A DNA stretch of 6,063 nucleotides. Origin: Nitrospinota bacterium. GTDB taxonomy: Bacteria > Nitrospinota > Nitrospinia > Nitrospinales > VA-1. The notes beneath the pieces were generated by a model. That model saw only the letters and a list, made by a program, of their open reading frames with translations. It was not told where the DNA came from and did not search any database. How positions within the stretch are numbered: the first letter of the stretch is position 1; each line of letters starts with the position of its first letter. Both the position numbers and the translations under genes were made by a program. Location of the stretch: NCBI GenBank assembly GCA_002731985.1, contig PCCT01000005.1:7877-13939 (forward strand), written 5' to 3'. This document shows positions 1-6,012 of this stretch, piece by piece.

Positions 1-303
1 TATACGGCTGGATTATTTTTTTGCCTTCTTGTCGTTGTGACTAAGTTTCCAAGATATTCAAGTTTGACTGGTAACTTTACACGTTGTTTATGACTTTTTA
101 TTAGCGAGTAATTTGTCTATCAGGTTTTAAAAAAATACAAAAGGACGGGCACCGCTAATAAACGACCCTTGTACCATGTTTTCTGTGGTTTCACCCAGAA
201 CAAAGAGAACAAGGAACTATCCCGAGCAGGAATATGAAAACTCTCATGAGGCAGTCTTCCGGCAACTAAAAATAATCAACCCTCTTTGAACCGTGAGGAA
301 TCG
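1..303. other. Non-coding upstream stretch, no supported gene
   Basis: This AT-rich stretch precedes gene 1 and has no reading frame that looks like a gene. On the + strand the frames entering at base 1 close early (stops at about 39-44 and 91-93), so at most a few C-terminal codons of an unseen upstream gene could be present. A T-run at 15-22 could be the tail of a terminator whose stem is outside the window, but this cannot be tested. A possible weak stem-loop pairs CCTTGT (167-172) with ACAAGG (209-214) around a small inner hairpin near 183-197. An 11-codon mini-ORF lies at 234-269. Nothing here supports an RNA gene. Confidence 0.6.
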
Positions 304-332
304 TTGACAGGTTTTGTAGTGGGGTATATCCT
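304..332 (+). promoter_or_regulatory. Putative sigma70-type promoter of the B12/radical SAM gene
   Basis: A perfect -35 hexamer TTGACA (304-309) is followed after 17 bases by TATCCT (327-332). An alternative -10 is TATATC at 325-330 with a 15-base spacer. Transcription would start near 338-340, giving a short leader of about 40 bases before gene 1. The -35 is perfect but the -10 is weak. The same TTGACAG start recurs at the promoter before the TPR gene. The -10 region lies within GGGGTATATCC, which loosely resembles the GGGATATCC palindrome of that promoter. Confidence 0.45.
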
Positions 333-370
333 CTTCTGATACCTTGATATTCTGGAATCTTTTAACCCGC

Positions 371-374
371 AGGA
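371..374 (+). promoter_or_regulatory. Shine-Dalgarno-like AGGA with two possible starts
   Basis: AGGA at 371-374 lies only 4 bases before ATG 379 and 13 bases before a second in-frame ATG at 388. Neither spacing is ideal. The protein from the second start begins MKTALVFPP, a typical beginning for the first beta-strand of a B12-binding fold. The true start could therefore be 388, shortening the product by three residues. Confidence 0.45.
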
Positions 375-378
375 ACGG

Positions 379-2187
379 ATGCAGACCATGAAAACGGCTC
401 TGGTGTTTCCACCGCAATGGTATCCCAGCCAACCTTATCTCGCGTTGCCTACGCTCAAGGCTTATCTTGAAGCTCAAGGACATGTAGTGGATCAGTTCGA
501 CTTCAATGTCGAAAGTTATGACTTGATGCTGTCCCGTAACTATCTCGAACATTGCGTTGATAAAATCCGCTCTCGACTTGCCAAACCGGTTAAATCCCCA
601 GAAGACCTTGAAGTGGAGCCTATTCATCGGCAAATCGTTGAAGATACCGGCTATCTGAAAACCATTCTGTCAGATATCCATGACGCTAAGGAGGTCCTGC
701 GTGACGAGGAACGTTTTTTCCAATTCGGAGAATACAAAAACGCGTACACCACGCTTAAGGTTGCGATGCAGCTGATCTCCTTCGCTCATTACCCCAGCAA
801 AATTGATCTGGAATCGTTTTTCATGAAAGACACCCCTGAAGAAAACCTCCAGGGCATTCTCTCTGCCACTCAGGATTCAGAGCGCAACCCGTTTCTGGGA
901 ATGTACGAGAGCGCTCTGTTATCCAAAGCGGATTGGAACGATTACGGCCTTGTGGGTATTTCCATCATCCATGTCGGCCAGGTGATTCCTGGTCTGACTC
1001 TGGCGCGAATTCTCAGGAATCGTTACCCGCATCTTCATATTGTCATCGGAGGAAGTGTATTCGCGAGGCATCAAGATATTCTGCAAGACAAAAAAGCGCT
1101 GTTCGAGGAGATGTTTCACAGCATCATTTTGTTTGAGGGAGAACTTCCTTTGGACCAGTTGATAAAACGACTCAAAAACGGCCAGTCATTGGATACGGTT
1201 CCAAATCTAATCCATCTTAACAGTGGGGAAATCGTTCGCAATCCGGGTGCCAAATCTCTTTCCTACGACAAACTGGCATGTCCGAATTTTGATGATCTGC
1301 CTTTGGGCAAATACTTGATGCCCTACCCGGTTCTGCCTTATATGGCCAGCAGAAGCTGTTACTGGGGCAAATGCACATTCTGCACTCACAGCTTCATATA
1401 CGATTCGCATTACCGGAAGGAAAACGAATCGAAGGTCGCCGAAGACCTCGATGCCCTTGGCAAAAAATACAATACAAAATATTTCACATTCTCAGATGAA
1501 GCGATTTCGCCAAATGCCTTCGACCGTATGTCGAAAGCCATCCTGTCGCAGGGTGTAGAAATGCGCGCGTTGGGGATGCTCAAATTCGAATCGGATTCAG
1601 TAGAAACCGTTGACCTGTTCAAAAGCATGTATCAGGCCGGATTCCTGATGCTATTTTTCGGACTGGAAAGCGCGAACGACAGAGTACTTTCCATCATCGA
1701 CAAGGGCTGTGACCAGGCAACGGAAAAAAGAGTTCTGGAAAACAGCTCCCTCGCGGGAATATGGAACCACCTCTACCTGTTCTTCGGGTTCCCAACGGAA
1801 GAAAAACACGAAGCTCAAGAAACTATCGACTTCACTATTGAACACAGTGAGTTGGGCGATGGAACCATCCATTCGGTGGGCCAATCGGTTTTTACTCTGG
1901 AAAAAGATTCCGCGATCTACCACAACCCGGCAAAATTTAAAATCGATCGGATCCTTCGCGATCCTGATAGGGACATGGCCATCATTTTTGATTATGAAAT
2001 AAGCCAGGGAATGACGAAAGATGAAGTCATGGAGAAGTATGAAGTGTTTGAGAAAGTCATCGAAGCAAATTTCCCATCGCGCAATGTATGGAACTATCTT
2101 TCACGCGAACACTTTCTGCTTTATCTTGACCGATATGGTCGGGAGGAAATTTCCAATATGGCCCGCTCGGTGGCACAACCTGCGTGA
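379..2187 (+). CDS. B12-binding-domain radical SAM protein
   Basis: The 602-residue product is predicted to be a cytosolic radical SAM enzyme of the cobalamin-binding architecture. The N-terminal part looks like a split B12-binding Rossmann fold. A first strand (residues 5-12) is followed by a long, mainly helical insert (about 45-185). The fold then resumes with GLVGISIIHVGQVIPG and the strand-turn IVIGG at 221-225. No DxHxxG cobalamin-ligand motif is seen, as is common in this group. The radical SAM core starts near 320 with C327, C332 and C335 in CYWGKCTFC, a CX4CX2C spacing for the [4Fe-4S] cluster. Barrel motifs follow: FTFSDE (369-374), FFGLES (426-431) and YLFFGFPTE (466-474). Residues 500-602 form a C-terminal extension with no recognised domain. 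Family members include methyltransferases, cyclases and RiPP-maturing enzymes, and the substrate here cannot be read from sequence. The class call is firm; the function is not. It is the first of four co-oriented genes and has its own putative promoter. Confidence 0.9.
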   Translation: MQTMKTALVFPPQWYPSQPYLALPTLKAYLEAQGHVVDQFDFNVESYDLMLSRNYLEHCVDKIRSRLAKPVKSPEDLEVEPIHRQIVEDTGYLKTILSDIHDAKEVLRDEERFFQFGEYKNAYTTLKVAMQLISFAHYPSKIDLESFFMKDTPEENLQGILSATQDSERNPFLGMYESALLSKADWNDYGLVGISIIHVGQVIPGLTLARILRNRYPHLHIVIGGSVFARHQDILQDKKALFEEMFHSIILFEGELPLDQLIKRLKNGQSLDTVPNLIHLNSGEIVRNPGAKSLSYDKLACPNFDDLPLGKYLMPYPVLPYMASRSCYWGKCTFCTHSFIYDSHYRKENESKVAEDLDALGKKYNTKYFTFSDEAISPNAFDRMSKAILSQGVEMRALGMLKFESDSVETVDLFKSMYQAGFLMLFFGLESANDRVLSIIDKGCDQATEKRVLENSSLAGIWNHLYLFFGFPTEEKHEAQETIDFTIEHSELGDGTIHSVGQSVFTLEKDSAIYHNPAKFKIDRILRDPDRDMAIIFDYEISQGMTKDEVMEKYEVFEKVIEANFPSRNVWNYLSREHFLLYLDRYGREEISNMARSVAQPA

Positions 2188-2192
2188 CATCC

Positions 2193-2223
2193 GGGATATC
2201 TTGACAGCCTTTGGGATATCCCC
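2193..2223. promoter_or_regulatory. Candidate operator: paired GGGATATC sites over the TPR promoter
   Basis: GGGATATC occurs at 2193-2200 and again at 2213-2220. The second copy extends to the perfect 10-bp palindrome GGGATATCCC (2213-2222). The GATATC centres are exactly 20 bp apart, about two helical turns, so a bound regulator could contact both on one DNA face. The first site abuts the -35 box and the second fills the -35/-10 spacer, a placement typical of repressor operators. The arms could also form an 8-bp RNA hairpin (2193-2200 with 2215-2222, 14-base loop) in transcripts reading through from gene 1. No T-tract follows, so it is not a standard terminator. The regulator is unknown. Confidence 0.5.
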
Positions 2224-2229
2224 TAAAAT
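2201..2229 (+). promoter_or_regulatory. Strong sigma70-like promoter for the TPR-methyltransferase unit
   Basis: A perfect -35 TTGACA (2201-2206), an optimal 17-base spacer and a five-of-six -10 TAAAAT (2224-2229) lie in the gap between genes 1 and 2. Transcription would begin near 2235-2237, leaving a leader of about 55 bases before ATG 2291. It is the best promoter match noticed in the window. It implies that genes 2 and 3, and perhaps 4, can be expressed independently of gene 1. Overlapping palindromic sites suggest control by a DNA-binding protein. Confidence 0.65.
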
Positions 2230-2274
2230 CAACCGCATCCATTATATACAGATCGATTAACCGCTAACGTACTT

Positions 2275-2278
2275 GGAG
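2275..2278 (+). promoter_or_regulatory. Shine-Dalgarno-like GGAG, long spacing to ATG 2291
   Basis: GGAG at 2275-2278 lies 12 bases before ATG 2291. That is longer than usual but is the best site available. An in-frame TTG at 2273 overlaps this site and would have no ribosome-binding site of its own, so 2291 is preferred. An internal AAGGAG (2310-2315) lies 14 bases before another in-frame ATG at 2330, which is a less likely start. Confidence 0.4.
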
Positions 2279-2290
2279 TTTTATAACATT

Positions 2291-3385
2291 ATGAGCGCTG
2301 ATGGAGGAAAAGGAGCCGATTGGGTCACGATGAAAATTGACCCTGAAATATTTGAGGAATTGGGCGTACGCGATCCAGAAGAAACCAAGCGTGAAATGGC
2401 AATTTCGAAGAGAGTCCGCCAGGTTCGCAAGGAATTGAAAGATAACTCGGATAATGTTGATTTGCAATTGGAACTGGGAAGGCTTTACATCGATGGAGGC
2501 GAACTTGACGAAGCAATCAAACAACTCAAACAGATAATCAGCCGAGACAACCAGAACGGGATGGCCTATAAGTTGCTGGGAACCGCCTATGGAATGTGTA
2601 ACCACGAGGACGAAGCGATGCGGGAACTGTCCCGTGCCTCGGAACTGCTCCCGGAAGACATGGAGGTCCATTTTAATCTGGGCGGCGTATTCATGCTCAA
2701 AGATATGTTCGAGAGTGCCGCCCGCTGTTTCAGAAGAGTGATCGAAATCGACCCGATGGACCGGCTGGGCTATGCCAACCTCGCGGCGGCCTACGATATG
2801 GAAAAAAAATATGATGAAGAAGTCCAGGTCCTTAAAAAGATTTTGATGTTTTCTCCCGAAGACCTTGAACTTCGATCCGCCTTAAGCACGGCCTACTTCA
2901 ATTCTGAAAATTACGATGAAGCGCTCACCCAGGCTTTATGTGTTGTGGAACTAGATGAAAAAGATCCTCAAGCCTACTGCAATCTGGGAAGTTGTTATTC
3001 AGCGCAAAATATGATCGATGAAGCGGTTAAGTCTTTTCAGAGAGCCAGCGAGATCGACCCGGATTACTCTCTGCCGCACACCAACCTTGGCAGCCTGTAT
3101 GCAACCGTCGGTCGAATTGAAAAAGCGATCAAGGAATTCAAGCTGGCTACCTCCATGAATCCTGGCGATGCCCTCGGCTGGCTGAATCTCTATAACTGCT
3201 TTAAAGAAGTCGGGCGAATGGATGACGCACAGGAAGCTTACAAAAAATATGAAGCTCTCATGAACCAGGAGTCGCAAGCTGAAAAACATAGCAGTATTCC
3301 GGGAGGTGTTTCCCCTACTAACCAACTTGCCTCTGGCCAAAATCTCGATGATGGCGACGCGGGACTGGAAGGACTGAAGGACTGA
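2291..3385 (+). CDS. Eight-repeat TPR protein (scaffold/adaptor)
   Basis: The 364-residue product is built almost entirely from tetratricopeptide repeats, helix-turn-helix units that bind other proteins. Eight consecutive 34-residue repeats can be marked at about residues 55-326 without gaps. Each has the expected W/L-G-Y-A-P-type pattern, for example LELGRLYIDGGELDEAI, NLGSCYSAQNMIDEA and NLGSLYATVGRIEKA, and most end in a DP-, SP- or NP-type turn. A charged, probably helical N-terminal segment (about 10-54) precedes them, and a Gly/Ser/Asp-rich, likely disordered tail (about 327-364) follows. There is no signal peptide or membrane segment, so it should be cytosolic. It has no catalytic motif, and a scaffold role is inferred from the fold. 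It has its own strong promoter and lies 28 bases upstream of the methyltransferase gene, so it may bring that enzyme to its target. ATG 2291 is chosen over TTG 2273 because the only nearby Shine-Dalgarno-like site overlaps that TTG. Confidence 0.9.
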   Translation: MSADGGKGADWVTMKIDPEIFEELGVRDPEETKREMAISKRVRQVRKELKDNSDNVDLQLELGRLYIDGGELDEAIKQLKQIISRDNQNGMAYKLLGTAYGMCNHEDEAMRELSRASELLPEDMEVHFNLGGVFMLKDMFESAARCFRRVIEIDPMDRLGYANLAAAYDMEKKYDEEVQVLKKILMFSPEDLELRSALSTAYFNSENYDEALTQALCVVELDEKDPQAYCNLGSCYSAQNMIDEAVKSFQRASEIDPDYSLPHTNLGSLYATVGRIEKAIKEFKLATSMNPGDALGWLNLYNCFKEVGRMDDAQEAYKKYEALMNQESQAEKHSSIPGGVSPTNQLASGQNLDDGDAGLEGLKD

Positions 3386-3399
3386 TTCCCGCCTGGGAT

Positions 3400-3405
3400 G
3401 AGGAA
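3400..3405 (+). promoter_or_regulatory. Ribosome-binding site GAGGAA of the methyltransferase gene
   Basis: GAGGAA ends 8 bases before ATG 3414, the clearest ribosome-binding site in the window. It fixes the start. Lying in a 28-base gap after the TPR stop codon, with no terminator, it supports co-transcription of the two genes. Confidence 0.7.
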
Positions 3406-3413
3406 CCGCTCTT

Positions 3414-4796
3414 ATGAACTCTCAAGCCCAGCTTCTGCCTCTCGGTGACTTCAAACCTGCCGATGAGTGGCAAACCCATGTCAACGAAATTTTCTACGGG
3501 ATTCAGGGTCCGGGCATCCACAACCATTTTCAAACCTATGTCAGTCAGGACCATCGGCTCGCGCATGCATTAGCCAAAGACTATTTCGAACAAGCCCGAA
3601 AACGGACCAACAACGCGCAACCCCGCTTCATCATGGAATGGGGCGTTGGCAATGGAAACCTGGCTGGCTCTTTTCTGAGTCATCTCCAATCAATCGACAC
3701 CGAAGGCCAGGTCTACCCCCACACACGTTATATTTTGTGCGACTTCTCCATGGAAATCCTCAAGGGAGCACGCGATAACTCGCGACTGAAAAATCACGCT
3801 GGAAAATTTTTCACGATTCAAATTGACGCGAATTATATGGATTGTTTCCGTGACCAAACGGTGGATAAAATTATTTCCAACGAAATCTGGGACGATCTTG
3901 CAACGAAAGTCCTGCTGAAACAGGACGACTCTCTTTTTGAAGAATACCTTCAGCCTTTGATTGATCCAGATGCTGTAGGAATGAATTTCGACAAGTTTAT
4001 TAAATTATTCAACGAAAAAAATCTAGACTCGCTGAAACACTGCCCTCAAGTCCTGCCACTCATATTCTGGGAGAGGACCTATCAGCGGGTGGATATAGAC
4101 GACTGGCCTCGGGCAGAAGTTTTGCAAGCTCACGTTGACCGTTTGGAAAACGAGACCCCCGTGCCCATCAACTTAGGCGCACTGGCTACGCTGGAACGCG
4201 CGCGCAAACTGCTCAGCGACGATGGGCTGGGATACACGGGAATGGATTACGGCATGCATTCTCTGCAAGAACTCAATTTTTCAGGGCGGCCCTATTTCAA
4301 TCTTTATGGCGGACAATACACTTTCATGGTGAATTTTGAGTTATTGGGCGACTGGGCCCGAGCAACAGGATATTCATCTGTCGAAAAAGAATACCAGCAT
4401 CGCTATGTGGGAAAGCATTTGCAAGACAGGGTCATTAGCATGGTAGAGCTGGTGCAGACTCATCGCGACGCACCCGACATGCCCCCATGGGACAGAGACA
4501 TTCTCATGCTCAAAACACTGCACGCCTTAAATAAAGCTTACCAAAGTCCTTACGAATCCAGGATGGAGTACCCCGCGATGCAGGGAACTCCCAACGCCCA
4601 GCGCCAGCAAATAACCGAACTCGCGAACAGTTTGAGTGCCAATGGCGTTCCGGACACGGTGGCTTATGTAAGCGAAAAAGAAGTAAATCAAGTCTCCGCC
4701 GACCTTGCGGGATTGGGATATGAAGAACGACATTACACTCCCCTGTTTCAAGGACCGGTTGAACCTATTTCATTCGTGGTGATGAATTTCCGGTGA
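3414..4796 (+). CDS. MidA/NDUFAF7-like SAM-dependent methyltransferase
   Basis: The 460-residue soluble protein has the layout of the MidA/NDUFAF7 class I methyltransferase family (Pfam Methyltransf_28), though divergent. Motif I is EWGVGNGNLAGSFL (75-88), the glycine-rich SAM loop. The next strand RYILCDFS (105-112) places acidic D110 to contact the SAM ribose. DKIISNEIWDDL (151-162) matches the family's ANE-x2-DALP region. GYTGMDYG (273-280) and GGQYTFMVNFELLGDWARATGY (299-320) match the family's late DYG and D-x-T-x2-VDF-x-L-x3-A regions. A helical insert lies between about 165 and 250, and an extra C-terminal module from about 330 to 460 has no recognised function. Mitochondrial NDUFAF7 dimethylates an arginine of a complex I subunit; MidA itself is linked to complex I function. 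No complex I gene is nearby, so the substrate is probably different. Operon partner of the TPR gene. Methyltransferase is fairly certain; the MidA link is based on motif pattern only. Confidence 0.75.
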   Translation: MNSQAQLLPLGDFKPADEWQTHVNEIFYGIQGPGIHNHFQTYVSQDHRLAHALAKDYFEQARKRTNNAQPRFIMEWGVGNGNLAGSFLSHLQSIDTEGQVYPHTRYILCDFSMEILKGARDNSRLKNHAGKFFTIQIDANYMDCFRDQTVDKIISNEIWDDLATKVLLKQDDSLFEEYLQPLIDPDAVGMNFDKFIKLFNEKNLDSLKHCPQVLPLIFWERTYQRVDIDDWPRAEVLQAHVDRLENETPVPINLGALATLERARKLLSDDGLGYTGMDYGMHSLQELNFSGRPYFNLYGGQYTFMVNFELLGDWARATGYSSVEKEYQHRYVGKHLQDRVISMVELVQTHRDAPDMPPWDRDILMLKTLHALNKAYQSPYESRMEYPAMQGTPNAQRQQITELANSLSANGVPDTVAYVSEKEVNQVSADLAGLGYEERHYTPLFQGPVEPISFVVMNFR

Positions 4797-4946
4797 GGAT
4801 AAGTTATTTAATTTATAATAAGCGTTATAAGTTAATAATGATTAGCGGAAAGCCATACCACCTCCCCCCGCTCCCTCCTTACCAAGGGCAGGCAGGGAGG
4901 GGTAATTGATTATCTCCAAATTTATTTTTTTTCGCGACTCCATCCG
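4797..4946. other. 150-base gap between methyltransferase and radical SAM/SPASM genes
   Basis: The first 50 bases are AT-rich and include TATAAT at 4814-4819 with no acceptable -35, and a small TTATAA-loop-TTATAA pairing (4813-4818 with 4825-4830). A GC-rich hairpin follows at 4867-4902, then a T-run (about 4921-4932) just before gene 4. No convincing promoter or ribosome-binding site for gene 4 was found. The last gene may be read from upstream transcripts or from a non-standard promoter. Confidence 0.5.
4867..4902. repeat. GC-rich imperfect hairpin, CCTTACCAAGG core (REP-like)
   Basis: CCC(G)CTCCCTCCTT pairs around an ACC loop (4881-4883) with AAGG, a six-base bulge GCAGGC (4888-4893), then AGGGAGGGG. 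This gives about 13 base pairs in three blocks. The CCTTACCAAGG core resembles dispersed intergenic palindromes I recall from several Gram-negative genomes. It could act as a transcription terminator for gene 3, although the nearest T-run is about 18 bases away. The copy number cannot be known from one window. Confidence 0.5.
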
Positions 4947-5966
4947 ATGCTTAGTATTTTTGTCGAAACCAGTTGCAACCGCTACAACAGAGACGAGTGC
5001 GTGGACTGCCATGTCTACGAACCGTTAGCCGATATCCCAAAGTCCGACTGGCACATGACCCCGGACCAGGCCCGCGTCATGGCCGAAAAAATTGGTCAGG
5101 TCGACGTGCTAAACACTCTCGCCCAACAGGAAATTAACCTGACCGGAGGCGAAGCTACTCAGAATCCGCATATTGTAGAAATCTTCAAAATATTCAAAAC
5201 CGCAGCGCCTTCCGTTTGCCTGCACACCAACCTGGAAATGAACTCCAAATCATCAAAACGCTGGTTAAGGTTAGTTGAAATATTAAAAGAAGGGGGGCGG
5301 GCAGACATCACACTGTATCCCACCGCCTGGGAAAAATTTCAAAAACCGCTATTGAAAGAACTGATCACCATACAGAACCGAATGATCGTCAACGTCATCT
5401 TCGAAAACCTTCCTCATCTGCAAATGCAAACCGCACTGCTGATGAATTTTTTCTCCGAAGAAGGATCAGACTTCGACCATGTAGTTCAATTATTAAAAGA
5501 TTACGATGACAAAGTTTCCTGGCTGGTCAAAAATCAACCCGATTGCGACGAAGCGATTTACACAACTCACATGGATGATACAGAGGCATTCGCTCACGGC
5601 AAAAAATTTACTCTGGGCCTGAGCCTGCTTCCAGCATTTAAAGTAGGCCCGAAAGGAATTCGACCCATGACATCGCTTCCCTTTCCCAGAGACCCCTATT
5701 TAATCCATTGCCCCGCCGCGAGAGGTTCTATAGATATCATGACGATCCGGCAAACCGGAGAAATGACACCCTGTTGCGATGTAGGGAATTTAAAATGCCA
5801 GCCTGAATTCGGTAACCTGCTGACCGATTCGCCCGATAAAATTATGGCGAAATTTAAAGAGTCGAGTAAAAAAATGTCAACAGGAATTGAAAGAAATCAG
5901 GAAAACCTCAAAAGCGGACAATCGGGAAAGTGGGTGGAAGAAGGCATCCCCCCATACTGCGGATAA
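4947..5966 (+). CDS. Radical SAM protein with SPASM-like C-terminal cysteines and unusual CX7CX2C motif
   Basis: The 339-residue protein reads as a radical SAM enzyme. The N-terminal strand LSIFVETSC leads to C10, C18 and C21 (CNRYNRDECVDC), a CX7CX2C spacing instead of CX3CX2C. The strand-2 SAM-binding signature GGE is present in INLTGGEATQNP (63-74). A C-terminal SPASM-like region has C255, the pair C276-C277 in GEMTPCCDVGN, C284, then FGNLLTDSPDKI (289-299) and C338 one residue before the end. These could bind one auxiliary Fe-S cluster. SPASM proteins often modify peptides or proteins or transfer sulfur, but the substrate here is not readable. No transmembrane or signal segment is seen. 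ATG 4947 is the only in-frame ATG, GTG or TTG between about 4902 and the first motif, and it has no clear ribosome-binding site, so initiation may be weak or leaderless. A real gene is likely from protein-like sequence, length and conserved motifs; the radical SAM assignment is less certain because of the odd spacing. Confidence 0.78.
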   Translation: MLSIFVETSCNRYNRDECVDCHVYEPLADIPKSDWHMTPDQARVMAEKIGQVDVLNTLAQQEINLTGGEATQNPHIVEIFKIFKTAAPSVCLHTNLEMNSKSSKRWLRLVEILKEGGRADITLYPTAWEKFQKPLLKELITIQNRMIVNVIFENLPHLQMQTALLMNFFSEEGSDFDHVVQLLKDYDDKVSWLVKNQPDCDEAIYTTHMDDTEAFAHGKKFTLGLSLLPAFKVGPKGIRPMTSLPFPRDPYLIHCPAARGSIDIMTIRQTGEMTPCCDVGNLKCQPEFGNLLTDSPDKIMAKFKESSKKMSTGIERNQENLKSGQSGKWVEEGIPPYCG

Positions 5967-6012
5967 CAGGGCCACACCCGGACAGGATAAAATATTTTTC
6001 AACTATTCTTTT
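5967..6012. other. Short gap after gene 4, weak AT-rich palindrome
   Basis: The gap after the gene 4 stop codon includes the 10-bp palindrome AAAATATTTT (5989-5998) and T-rich sequence. There is no GC-rich stem, so a factor-independent terminator is not supported. Confidence 0.35.

Noticed and set aside
64..92. Second promoter candidate, TTGACT at 64-69
   Set aside because: The sequence 17 bases downstream (TTTATG) is a poor -10, and it is nearly 300 bases from gene 1.
167..214. Structured RNA or riboswitch (possible cobalamin or SAM sensor) before gene 1
   Set aside because: Only short, interrupted pairings were found and no conserved riboswitch core such as a B12 box was recognised. It also lies upstream of the best promoter.
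244..633. 129-codon minus-strand ORF overlapping the start of gene 1
   Set aside because: It mostly lies opposite well-supported coding sequence, has no recognisable domain, and extends across the gene 1 promoter. It is best read as a shadow frame.
2193..2222. Factor-independent terminator for gene 1
   Set aside because: An 8-bp stem can form, but the loop is 14 bases and no T-tract follows. The same bases are better explained as promoter plus operator.
2264..2671. 135-codon minus-strand ORF opposite the TPR gene
   Set aside because: It is antisense to clear TPR repeats, which often leave open antisense frames. It shows no domain of its own.
4814..4819. Perfect TATAAT before gene 4
   Set aside because: The bases 17-18 upstream (around 4790-4796) do not resemble a -35, there is no extended -10 TG, and the sequence is AT-rich enough for chance. 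It is also about 130 bases from the start codon.
4896..4908. GGAGGGG followed by TTG 4906 as an upstream start for gene 4
   Set aside because: That TTG is not in frame with gene 4, and the G-run is part of the hairpin arm.
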